Shown: piece after piece, positions 22,001 to 34,600 of the stretch
Numbering within the stretch: position 1 is the first letter of the stretch
How the letters are laid out: every line of letters begins with the position of its first letter
Assembly: GCF_963678635.1 (NCBI RefSeq)
Contig: NC_087063.1
Location: forward strand, 538,287 to 598,286
DNA length: 60,000 nucleotides
Direction of reading: 5' to 3'
Origin: Symsagittifera roscoffensis
Taxonomy: Eukaryota; Xenacoelomorpha; Acoela; Convolutidae
Notes under the pieces: model-generated
Databases searched by the model: none
What the model was told of the DNA's origin: nothing
The model's input: only the letters and a program-made list of their open reading frames with translations
Made by a program: the position numbers and the translations under genes

Positions 22001-25000
22001 TCTTGGCAACAGATGCAACCCAACCATTCTCTCATCTCATCTACTGATACTAAAAACAGTGACTGCATATAAGTTAGTTAAGAGGAAGGAGCAGCTCCTG
22101 TTCTTCTTGGCAACAGATGCAACCCAACCATTCTCTAGTCTCATCTACTGATACTAAAGACAGTGACTGCATATAAGTTAGTTAAGAGGAGGAAGTAGCT
22201 CCTGTTCTTCTTGGCAACAGATGCAACCCAACCATTCTCCAGTCTCATCTACTGATACTAAAAACAGTGACTGCATATAAGTTAGTTAAGAGGAGGGAGC
22301 AGCTCCTGTTATTCTTGGCAACAGATGCAACCCAATCATTCTCCAGTCTCATCTACCGATACTAAAGACAGTGACTGCATATAAGTTAGTTAAGAGGAGG
22401 AAGCAGCTCCTGTTCTTCTTGGCAACAGAAGCAACCCAACCATTCTCCAGTCTCATCTACTGATACTAAAGACAGTGACTGCATATAAGTTAGTTGAGAG
22501 GAGGGAGCAGCTCCTGTTCTTCTTGGCAACAGATGCAACCCAACCATTCTCCAGTCTCATGTACTGATACTAAAGACAGGGACTGCATATAAGTTAGTTA
22601 AGAGGAGGGAGCAGCTCCTGTTTTTCTTGGCAACAGATGCAACCCAACCATTCTCCAGTCTCATCTACTGATACTAAAGACAGTGACTGCATATAAGTTA
22701 GTTAAGAGGAGGGAGCAGCTCCTGTTCTTCTTGGCAACAGATGCAACCCAACCATTCTCCAGTCTCATCTACTGATACTAAAGACAGTGACTGCATATAA
22801 GTTAGTTAAGAGGAGGGAGCAGCTCCTGTTATTCTTGGCAACAGATGCAACCCAACCATTCTCCAGTCTCATCTACCGATACTACAGACAGTGACTGCAT
22901 ATAAGTTAGTTAAGAGGAAGGAGCAGCTCCTGTTCTTCTTGGCAACAGATGCAACCCAACCATTCTCTAGTCTCATCTACTGATACGAAAGACAGTGACT
23001 GCATATAAGTTAGTTAAGAGGAGGGAGCAGCTCCTGTTCTTCTTGGCAACAGATGCAACCCAACCATTCTCCAGTCTCATCTACTGATACTAAAGACAGT
23101 GACTGCATATAAGTTAGTTAAGAGGAGGGAGCAGCTCCTGTTATTCTTGGCAACAGATGCAATCCAACCATTCTCCAGTCTCATCTACCGATACTACAGA
23201 CAGTGACTGCATATAAGTTAGTTAAGAGGAAGGAGCAGCTCCTGTTCTTCTTGGCACCAGATGCAACCCAACCATTCTCTAGTCTCATCTACTGATACTA
23301 AAGACAGTGACTGTATATAAGTTAGTTAAGAGGAGGAAGCAGCTCCTGTTCTTCTTGGCAACAGATGCAACCCAACCATTCTCCAGTCTCATGTACTGAT
23401 ACTAAAGACAGGGACTGCATATAAGTTATTTAACAGGAGGGAGCAGCTCCTGTTCTTCTTGGCAACAGATGCAACCCAACCGTTCTCCAGTCTCATCAAC
23501 TGATACTAAAGACAGTGACTGCATAGAAGTTAGTTAAGAGGAGGGAGCAGCTCCTGTTATTCTTGGCAACAGATGCAACCAAACCATTCTCCAGTCTTAT
23601 CTACCGATTCTACAGACAGTGACTGCATATAAGTTAGTTAAGAGGAAGGAGCAGCTCCTGTTCTTCTTGGCAACAGATGCAACCCAACCATTCTCTAGTC
23701 TCATCTACTGATACTAAAGACAGTGACTGCATATAAGTTAGTTAAGAGGAGGAAGCAGCTCCTGTTCTTCTTGGCAACAGATGCAACCCAACCATTCTCC
23801 AGTCTCATGTACTGATACTAAAGACAGGGACTGCATATAAGTTAGTTAAGAGGAGGGAGCAGCTCCTGTTCTTCTTGGCAACAGATGCAACCCAACCGTT
23901 CTCCAGTCTCATCTACTGATACTAAAGACAGTGACTGCATATAAGTTAGTTAAGAGGAGGGAGCAGCTCCTGTTATTCTTGGCAACAGATGCAACCCAAC
24001 CATTCTCCAGTCTCATCTACCGATACTACAGACAGTGACTGCATATAAGTTAGTTAAGAGGAAGGAGCAGCTCCTGTTCTTCTTGGCAACAGATGCAACC
24101 CAACCATTCTCTAGTCTCATCTACTGATACGAAAGACAGTGACTGCATATAAGTTAGTTAAGAGGAGGGAGCAGCTCCTGTTCTTCTTGGCAACAGATGC
24201 AACCCAACCATTCTCCAGTCTCATCTACTGATACTAAAGACAGTGACTGCATATAAGTTAGTTAAGAGGAGGGAGCAGCTCCTGTTATTCTTGGCAACAG
24301 ATGCAATCCAACCATTCTCCAGTCTCATCTACCGATACTACAGACAGTGACTGCATATAAGTTAGTTAAGAGGAAGGAGCAGCTCCTGTTCTTCTTGGCA
24401 CCAGATGCAACCCAACCATTCTCTAGTCTCATCTACTGATACTAAAGACAGTGACTGCATATAAGTTAGTTAAGAGGAGGAAGCAGCTCCTGTTCTTCTT
24501 GGCAACAGATGCAACCCAACCATTCTCCAGTCTCATGTACTGATACTAAAGACAGGGACTGCATATAAGTTAGTTAACAGGAGGGAGCAGCTCCTGTTCT
24601 TCTTGGCAACATATGCAACCCAACCATTCTCCAGTCTCATCTACTGATACTAAAGACAGTGACTGCATATAAGTTAGTTAAGAGGAGGGAGCAGCTCCTG
24701 TTATTCTTGGCAACAGATGCAATCCAACCATTCTCCAGTCTCATCTACCGATACTACAGACAGTGACTGCATATAAGTTAGTTAAGAGGAAGGAGCAGCT
24801 CCTGTTCTTCTTGGCAACAGATGCAACCCAACCATTCTCCAGTCTCATCTACCGATACTACAGACAGTGACTGCATATAAGTTAGTTAAGAGGAAGGAGC
24901 AGCTCCTGTTCTTCTTGGCAACAGATGCAACCCAACCATTCTCTAGTCTCATCTACTGATACTAAAGACAGTGACTGCATATAAGTTAGTTAAGAGGAGG

Positions 25001-26590
25001 GAGCAGCTCCTGTTCTTCTTGGCAACAGATGCAACCCAACCATTCTCCAGTCTCATCTACTGATACTAAAGACAGTGACTGCATATAAGTTAGTTAAGAG
25101 GAGGGAGCAGCTCCTGTTATTCTTGGCAACAGATGCAATCCAACCATTCTCCAGTCTCATCTACCGATACTACAGACAGTGACTGCATATAAGTTAGTTA
25201 AGAGGAAGGAGCAGCTCCTGTTCTTCTTGGCACCAGATGCAACCCAACCATTCTCTAGTCTCATCTACTGATACTAAAGACAGTGACTGCATATAAGTTA
25301 GTTAAGAGGAGGAAGCAGCTCCTGTTCTTCTTGGCAACAGATGCAACCCAACCATTCTCCAGTCTCATGTACTGATACTAAAGACAGGGACTGCATATAA
25401 GTTAGTCATGAGGAGGGAGCAGCTCCTGTTCTTCTTGGCAACAGATGCAACCCAACCGTTCTCCAGTCTCATCTACTGATACTAAAGACAGTGACTGTAT
25501 AGAAGTTAGTTAAGAGGAGGGAGCAGCTCCTGTTATTCTTGGCAACAGATGCAACCCAACCATTCTCCAGTCTCATCTACCGATACTACAGACAGTGACT
25601 GCATATAAGTTAGTTAAGAGGAAGGAGCAGCTCCTGTTCTTCTTGGCAACAGATGCAACCCAACCATTCTCTAGTCTCATCTACTGTATAAGTTAGTTAA
25701 GAGGAGGAAGCAGCTCCTGTTCTTCTTGGCAACAGATGCAACCCAACCATTCTCCAGTCTCATGTACTGATACTAAAGACAGGGACTGCATATAAGTTAG
25801 TTAAGAGGAGGGAGCAGCTCCTGTTCTTCTTGGCAACAGATGCAACCCAACCGTTCTCCATTCTCATCTACTGATACTAAAGACAGTGACTGCATATAAG
25901 TTAGCTAAGAGGAGGGAGCAGCTCCTGTTATTCTTGGCAACAGATGCAACCCAACCATTCTCCAGTCTCATTTACCGATACATAAGACAGTGACTGCATA
26001 TAAGTTAGTTAAGAGGAAGGAGCAGCTCCTGTTCTTCTTGGCAACAGATGCAACCCAACCATTCTCTAGTCTCATCTACTGATACTAAAGACAGTGACTG
26101 CATATAAGTTAGTTAAGAGGAAGGAGCAGCTCCTGTTCTTCTTGGCAACAGATGCAACCCAACCATTCTCTAGTCTCATCTACTGATACTAAAGACAGTG
26201 ACTGCATATAAGTTAGTTAAGAGGAGGAAGCAGCTCCTGTTCTTCTTGGCAACAGATGCAACCCAACCATTCTCCAGTCTCATCTACTGATACTAAAGAC
26301 AGTGACTGCATATAAGTTAGTTGAGAGGAGGGAGCAGCTCCTGTTCTTCTTGGCAACAGATGCAACCCAACCATTCTCCAGTCTCATGTACTGATACTAA
26401 AGACAGAGACTGCATATAAGTTAGTTAATAGGAGGGAGCAGCTCCTGTTCTTCTTGGCAACAGATGCAACCCAACCATTCTCTAGTCTCATCTACTGATA
26501 CTAAAGACAGTGACTGCATATAAGTTAGTTAAGAGGAGGAAGCAGCTCCTGTTCTTCTTGGCAACAGATGCAACCCAACCATTCTCCAGT
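19080..26590 (+). repeat. Large duplicated block, copy 2
   Basis: Follows copy 1 variant for variant at +9360. After the internal 1.62-kb duplication in copy 1 the offset becomes +7741 (AGTCATGAGG at 25404, TTTACCGATACATAAG at about 25971). Similarity in variant order ends near 18850/26590. A small patch around 20000-20100 differs from 10640-10740. Confidence 0.8.
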
Positions 26591-29500
26591 CTCATGTACT
26601 GATACTAAAGACAGGGACTGCATATAAGTTAGTTAAGAGGAGGGAGCAGCTCCTGTTCTTCTTGGCAACAGATGCAACCCAACCGTTCTCCAGTCTCATC
26701 TACTGATACTAAAGGCAGTGACTGCATATAAGTTAGTTAAGAGGAGGGAGCAGCTCCTGTTATTCTTGGCAACAGATGCAACCCAACCATTCTCCAGTCT
26801 CATCTACCGATACTAAAGACAGTGACTGCATATAAGTTAGTTAAGAGGAAGGAGCAGCTCCTGTTCTACTTGGCAACAGATGCAACCCAACCATTCTCTA
26901 GTCTCATCTACTGATACTAAAGACAGTGACTGCATATAAGTTAGTTAAGAGGAAGGAGTAGCTCCTGTTCTTCTTGGCAACAGATGCAACCCAACCATTC
27001 TCTAGTCTCATCTACTGATACTAAAGACAGTGACTGCATATAAGTTAGTTAAGAGGAGGAAGCAGCTCCTGTTCTTCTTGGCAACAGATGCAACCCAACC
27101 ATTCTCCAGTCTCATCTACTGATACTAAAGACAGTGACTGCATATAAGTTAGTTGAGAGGAGGGAGCAGCTCCTGTTCTTCTTGGCAACAGATGCAACCC
27201 AACCATTCTCTAGTCTCATCTACTGATACTAAAGACAGTGACTGCATATAAGTTAGTTAAGAGGAAGGAGTAGCTCCTGTTCTTCTTGGCAACAGATGCA
27301 ACCCAACCATTCTCTAGTCTCATCTACTGATACTAAAGACAGTGACTGCATATAAGTTAGTTAGGAGGAGGAAGCAGCTCCTGTTCTTCTTGGCAACAGA
27401 TGCAACCCAACCATTCTCCAGCCTCGTCTACTGATACTAAAGACGGTGACTGCATATAAGTTAGTTGAGAGGAGGGAGCAGCTCCTGTTCTTCTTGGCAA
27501 CAGATGCAACCCAACCATTCTCCAGTCTCATGTACTGATACTAAAGACAGGGACTGCATATAAGTTAGTTAAGAGGAGGGAGCAGCTCCTGTTCTTCTTG
27601 GCAACAGATGCAACCCAACCGTTCTCCAGTCTCATCTACTGATACTAAAGACAGTGACTGCATATAAGTTAGTTAAGAGGAGGGAGCAGCTCCTGTTATT
27701 CTTGGCAACAGATGCAACCCAACCATTCTCCAGTCTCATCTACCGATACTAAAGACAGTGACTGCATATAAGTTAACTAAGAGGAAGGAGCAGCTCCTGT
27801 TCTTCTTGGCAACAGAAGCAACCCAACCATTCTCTAGTCTCATCTACTGATACTAAAGACAGTGACTGCATATAAGTTAGTTAAGAGGAAGGATCAGCTC
27901 CTGTTCTTCTTGGCAACAGATGCAACCCAACCATTCTCCAGTCTCATCTACCGATACTAAAGACAGTGACTGCATATAAGTTAGTTAAGAGGAGGAAGCA
28001 GCTCCTGTTCTTCTTGGCAACAGATGCAACCCAACCATTCTCCAGTCTCATCTACTGATACTAAAGACAGTGACTGCATATAAGTTAGTTGAGAGGAGGG
28101 AGCAGTTCCTGTTCTTCTTGGCAACAGATGCAACCCAACCATTCTCCAGTCTCGTGTACTGATACTAAAGACAGTGACTGCATATAAGTTAGTTAAGAGG
28201 AAGGAGCAGCTCCTGTTCTTCTTGGCAACAGATGCAACCCAACCATTCTCTAGTCTCATCTACTGATACTAAAGACAGTGACTGCATATAAGTTAGTTAA
28301 GAGGAGGAAGCAGCTCCTGTTCTTCTTGGCAACAGATGCAACCCAACCATTCTCCAGTCTCATCTACTGATACTAAAGACAGTGACTGCAAATAAGTTAG
28401 TTAAGAGGAGGGAGCAGCTCCTGTTATTCTTGGCAACAGATGCAACCCAACCATTCTCCAGTCTCATCTACCGATACTAAAGACAGTGACTGCATATAAG
28501 TTAGTTAAGAGGAAGGAGCAGCTCCTGTTCTACTTGGCAACAGATGCAACCCAACCATTCTCTAGTCTCATCTACTGATACTAAAGACAGTGACTGCATA
28601 TAAGTTAGTTAAGAGGAAGGAGTAGCTCCTGTTCTTCTTGGCAACAGATGCAACCCAACCATTCTCTAATCTCATCTACTGATACTAAAGACAGTGACTG
28701 CATATAAGTTAGTTAAGAGGAGGAAGCAGCTCCTGTTCTTCTTGGCAACAGATGCAACCCAACCATTCTCCAGTCTCATCTACTGATACTAAAGACAGTG
28801 ACTGCATATAAGTTAGTTGAGAGGAGGATGCAGCTCCTGTTCTTCTTGGCAACAGATGCAACCCAACCATTCTCTAGTCTCATCTACTGATACTAAAGAC
28901 AGTGACTGCATATAAGTTAGTTAAGAGGAAGGAGTAGCTCCTGTTCTTCTTGGCAACAGATGCAACCCAACCATTCTCTAGTCTAATCTACTGATACTAA
29001 AGACAGTGACTGCATATAAGTTAGTTAGGAGGAGGAAGCAGCTCCTGTTCTTCTTGGCAACAGATGCAACCCAACCATTCTCCAGCCTCATCTACTGATA
29101 CTAAAGACAGTGACTGCATATAAGTTAGTTGAGAGGAGGGAGCAGCTCCTGTTCTTCTTGGCAACAGATGCAATCCAACCATTCTCCAGTCTCATGTACT
29201 GATACTAAAGACAGGGATTGCATATAAGTTAGTTAAGAGGAGGGAGCAGCTCCTGTTCTTCTTGGCAACAGATGCAACCCAACCGTTCTCCAGTCTCATC
29301 TACTGATACTAAAGACAGTGACTGCATATAAGTTAGTTAAGAGGAGGGAGCAGCTCCTGTTATTCTTGGCATAAGATGCAACCCAACCATTCTCCAGTCT
29401 CATCTACCGATACTAAAGACAGTGACTGCATATAAGTTAGTTAAGAGGAAGGAGCAGCTCCTGTTCTTCTTGGCAACAGAAGCAACCCAACCGTTCTCTA

Positions 29501-31640
29501 GTCTCATCTACTGATACTAAAGACAGTGACTGCATATAAGTTAGTTAAGAGGAAGGAGCAGCTCCTGTTCTTCTTGGCAACAGATGCACCCCAACCATTC
29601 TCCAGTCTCATCTACCGATACTAAAGACAGTGACTGCATATAAGTTAGTTAAGAGGAGGAAGCAGCTCCTGTTCTTCTTGACAACAGATGCAACCCAACC
29701 ATTCTCCAGTCTCATCTACTGATACTAAAGACAGTGACTGCATATAAGTTAGTTGAGAGGAGGGAGCAGCTCCTGTTCTTCTTGGCAACAGATGCAACCC
29801 AACCATTCTCCAGTCTCGTGTACTGATACTAAAGACAGTGACTGCATATAAGTTAGTTAAGAGGAAGGAGCAGCTCCTGTTCTTCTTGGCAACAGATGCA
29901 ACCCAATCATTCTCCAGTCTCATCTACTGATACTAAAGACAGTGACTGCAAATAAGTTAGTTAAGAGGAGGGAGCAGCTCCTGTTATTCTTGGCAACAGA
30001 TGTAACCCAACCATTCTCTAGTCTCATCTACTGATACTAAAGACAGTGACTGCATATAAGTTAGTTAAGATGAAGGAGCAGCTCCTGTTATTCTTGGCAA
30101 CAGATGTAACCCAACCATTCTCTAGTCTCATCTACTGATACTAAAGACAGTGACTGCATATAAGTTAGTTAAGATGAAGGAGCAGCTCCTGTTCTTCTTG
30201 GCAACAGATGCAACCCAACCATTCTCCAGTCTCATCTACCGATACTAAAGACAGTGACTGCATATAAGTTAGTTAAGAGGAGGAAGCAGCTCCTGTTCTT
30301 CTTGGCAACAGATGCAACCCAACCATTCTCCAGTCTCATCTACTGATACTAAAGACAGTGACTGCATTTAAGTTAGTTGAGAGGAGGGAGCAGCTCCTGT
30401 TCTTCTTGGCAACAGATGCAACCCAACCATTCTCCAGTCTCATGTACTGATACTAAAGACAGTGACTGCATATAAGTTAGTTAAGAGGAAGGAGCAGCTC
30501 CTGTTCTTCTTGGCAACAGATGCAACCCAACCATTCTCTAGTCTCATCTACTGATACTAAAGACAGTGACTGCATATAAGTTAGTTAAGAGGAGGAAGCA
30601 GCTCCTGTTCTCTCTTGGCAACAGATGCAACCCAACCATTCTCCAGTCTCATCTACTGATACTAAAGACAGTGACTGCATATAAGTTAGTTAAGAGGAGG
30701 GAGCAGCTCCTGTTATTCTTGGCAACAGATGCAACCCAACCATTCTCCAGTCTCATCTACCGATACTAAAGACAGTGACTGCATATAAGTTAGTTAAGAG
30801 GAGGAAGCAGCTCCTGTTCTTCTTGGCAACAGATGCAACCCAACCATTCTCCAGTTTCATCTACTGATACTAAAGACAGTGACTGCATATAAGTTAGTTA
30901 AGAGGAGGGAGCAGCTCCTGTTATTCTTGGCAACAGATGAAACCCAACCATTCTCCAGTCTCATCTACCGATACTACAGACAGTGACTGCATATAAGTTA
31001 GTTAAGAGGAAGGAGCAGCTCCTGTTCTTCTTGCAACAGATGCAACCCAACCATTCTCTAGTCTCATCTACTGATACTAAAGACAGTGACTGCATATAAG
31101 TTAGTTAAGAGGAGGGAGCAGCTCCTGTTCTTCTTGGCAACAGATGCAACCCAACCGTTCTCCAGTCTCATCTACTGATACTAAAGACAGTGACTGCATA
31201 TAAGTTAGTTAAGAGGAGGGAGCAGCTCCTGTTATTCTTGGCAACAGATGCAACCCAACCATTCTCCAGTCTCATCTACCGATACTAAAGACAGTGACTG
31301 CATATAAGTTAGTTAAGAGGAAGGAGCAGCTCCTGTTCTTCTTGGCAACAGATGCAACCCAACCATTCTCTAGTCTCATCTATTGATACTAAAGACAGTG
31401 ACTGCATATAAGTTAGTTATGAGGAGGAAGCAGCTCCTGTTCTTCTTGGCAACAGATGCAACCCAACCATTCTCCAGTCTCATCTACTGATACTAAAGAC
31501 AGTGACTGCATATAAGTTAGTTAAGAGGAGGGAGCAGCTCCTGTTCTTCTTGGCAACAGATGCAACCCAACCGTTCTCCAGTCTCATCTACTGATACTAA
31601 AGACAGTGACTGCATTTAAGTTAGTTAAGAGGAGGGAGCA
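26590..31640 (+). repeat. Array A, 16-monomer tandem duplication and neighbours
   Basis: The variant pattern at about 26.9-28.3 kb (AGGAAGGAGTAGCTCC, GTTAGGAGGAGGAAG, CTCGTGTACTG) recurs 1664 bp later (16 x 104) at about 28.6-30.0 kb. The block after it returns to common variants. Confidence 0.75.
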
Positions 31641-34600
31641 GCTCCTGTTATTCTTGGCAACAGATTCAACCTAACCATACTCCAGCCTCATCCTTTGATA
31701 CTAAAGACAGGGACTGCATATAATTTCGCTAAAAAGAGTGAGCAGCTCCTGTTCTTCTTGGCAACAGATGCAACCCAACCATTCTCCAGTCTCATCTACT
31801 GATACTAAAGACAGTGACTGCATATAAGTTAGTTGAGAGGAGGGAGCAGCTCCTGTTCTTCTTGGCAACAGATGCAACCCAACCATTCTCCAGATTCATG
31901 TACTGATACTAAAGACAGGGACTGCATATAAGTTAGTTAAGAGGAGATAGCAGCTTCTGTTCTTCTTGGCAACAGATGCAACCCAACCGTTCTCCAGTCT
32001 CATCTACTGATACTAAAGACAGTGACTGCATATAAGTTAGTTAAGAGGAGGGAGCAGCTCCTGTTATTCTCGGCAACAGATGCAACCCAACCATTCTCCA
32101 GTCTCATGTACTGATACTAAAGACAGGGACTGCATATAAGTTAGTTCAGAGGAGATAGCAGCTTCTGTTCTTCTTGGCAACAGATGCAACCCAACCGTTC
32201 TCCAGTCTCATCTACTGATACTAAAGACAGTGACTGCATATAAGTTAGTTAAGAGGAGGGAGCAGCTCCTGCTCTTCTTGGCAACAGATTCAACCTAACC
32301 ATTCTCTAGTCTCATCTACTGATACTAAAGACAGGGACTGCATATAAATTCGCTAAAAGGAGTGAGCAGCTCCTGTTCTTCTTGGCAACAGATGCAACCC
32401 AACCATTCTCCAGTCTCATCTACTGATACTAAAGACAGTGACTGCATATAAGTTAGTTAAAAGGAGGGAGCAGCTCCTGTTCTTCTTGGCAACAGATGCA
32501 ACCCAACCATTCTCCAGTCTCATCTACTGATACTAAAAACAGTGACTGCATATAAGTTAGTTAAGAGGAGGGAGCAGCTCCTGCTCTTCTTGGCAACAGA
32601 TTCAACCTAACCATTCCCTAGTCTCATCTACTGATACTAAAGACAGTGACTGCATATAACTAGTTAAGAGGAAGGAGCAGCTCCTGTTCTTCTTGGCAAC
32701 AGATGCAACCCAACCATTCTCCAGTCTCATCTACTGATACTAAAGACAGTGACTGCATATAAGTTAGTTTAGAGGAGGGAGCAGCTCCTGTTATTCTCGG
32801 CAACAGATGCAACCCAACCATTCTCCAGTCTCATGTACTGATACTAAAGACAGGGACTGCATATAAGTTAGTTAAGAGGAGATAGCAGCTTCTGTTCTTC
32901 TTGGCAACAGATGCAACCCAACCGTTCTCCAGTCTCATCTACTGATACTAAAGACAGTGACTGCATATAAAATAGTTAAGAGGAGGGAGCAGCTCCTGTT
33001 ATTTTCGGCAACAGATGCAACCCAACCATTCTCTAGTCTCATCTACTGATACTAAAGACAGTGACTGCATATAAGTTAGTTAAGAGGAGGGAGCAGCTCC
33101 TGCTCTTCTTGGCAACAGATTCAACCTAACCATTCTCTAGTCTCATCTACTGATACTAAAGACAGTGACTGCATATAAGTTAGTTAAGAGGAAGGAGCAG
33201 CTCCTGTTCTTCTTGGCAACAGATTCAACCTAACCACACTCCAGCCTCATCCTTTGATACTAAAGACAGGAACTGCATATAAATTCGCTAAAAGGAGTGA
33301 GCAGCTCCTGTTCTTCTTGGCAACAGATGCAACCCAACCATTCTCCAGTCTCATCTACTGATACTAAAGACAGTGACTGCATATAAGTTAGTTAAAAGGA
33401 GGGAGCAGCTCCTGTTCTTCTTGGCAACAGATGCAACCCAACCATTCTCCAGTCTCATCTACTGATACTAAAGACAGTGACTGCATATAAGTTTGTTAAG
33501 AGGAGGGAGCAGCTCCTGCTCTTCTTGGCAACAGATTCAACCTAACCACACTCAAGCCTCATCCACTGATACTAAAGACAGGGACTGCATATAAATTCTC
33601 TAAAAGGAGTGAGCAGCTCCTGTTCTTCTTGGCAACAGATGCAACCCAACCATTCTCCAGTCTCATCTACTGATACTAAAGACAGTGACTGCATATAAGT
33701 TAGTTAAGAGGAGGGAGCAGCTCCTGTTCTTCTTGGCAACAGATGCAACCTAACCCTTCTCCAGCATCATCTACTGATACTAAAGACAGTGGCTGCATAT
33801 AAGTTAGTTATAATGAGGGAGCAGCTCCTGTTCTTCTTGGCAACAGATGCAACCCAACCATTCTCCAGTCTCATCTACTGATACTAAAGACAGAGACTGC
33901 ATATAAGTTAGTAAAGAGGAGGGAGCAGCTCCTGCTCTTCTTGGCAACAGATTCAACCTAACCACACTCCAGCCTCATCCACTGATACTAAAGACAGGGA
34001 CTGCATATAAATTCTATAAAAGGAGTGAGCAGCTCCTGTTCTTCTTGGCAACAGATGCAACCCAACCATTCTCCAGTCTCATCTACTGATACTAAAGACA
34101 GTGACTGCATATAAGTTAGTTTAGAGGAGGGAGCAGCTCCTGTTCTTCTTGGCAACAGATGCAACCCAACCATTCTCCAGTCTCATCTACTGATACTAAA
34201 GACAGTGACTGCATATAAGTTAGTTAAGAGGAGGGAGCAGCTCCTGCTCTTCTTGGCAACAGATTCAACCTAACCAAACTCCAGCCTCATCCACTGATAC
34301 TAAAGACAGGGACTGCATATAAATTCTCTAAAAGGAGTGAGCAGCTCCTGTTGTTCTTGGCAACAGATGCAACCCAACCATTCTCCAGTCTCATCTACTG
34401 ATACTAAAGACAGTGACTGCAAATAAGTTAGTTAAGAGGAGGGAGCAGCTCCTGTTCTTCTTGGCAACAGATGCAACCCAACCATTCTCCAGTCTCATCT
34501 ACTGATACTAAAGACAGTGACTGCAAATAAGTTAGTTAAGAGGAGGGAGCAGCTCCTGTTATTCTTGGCAACAGATGCAACCCAACCATTCTCCAGTCTC

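Larger units (their letters stand above)
8542..31640 (+). repeat. Array A, homogeneous young core
   Basis: Neighbouring monomers differ at few sites. The variants are drawn from a small set (CTACTG/CTACCG/GTACTG, TTCTTC/TTATTC, CCATTCTCC/CCGTTCTCC/CCATTCTCT, AGGAGGG/AGGAAGG/AGGAGGA) in long shared strings, which shows duplication of multi-monomer blocks. Confidence 0.9.

Noticed and set aside
27981-29923. Minus-strand reading frames of about 92 codons in the satellite (also at 9458, 31701, 33988, 54595)
   Set aside because: The monomer is 104 bp, so a frame passes through all three phases every 312 bp. The frames are chance openings of repeated sequence and are copied with the 1664-bp duplication.
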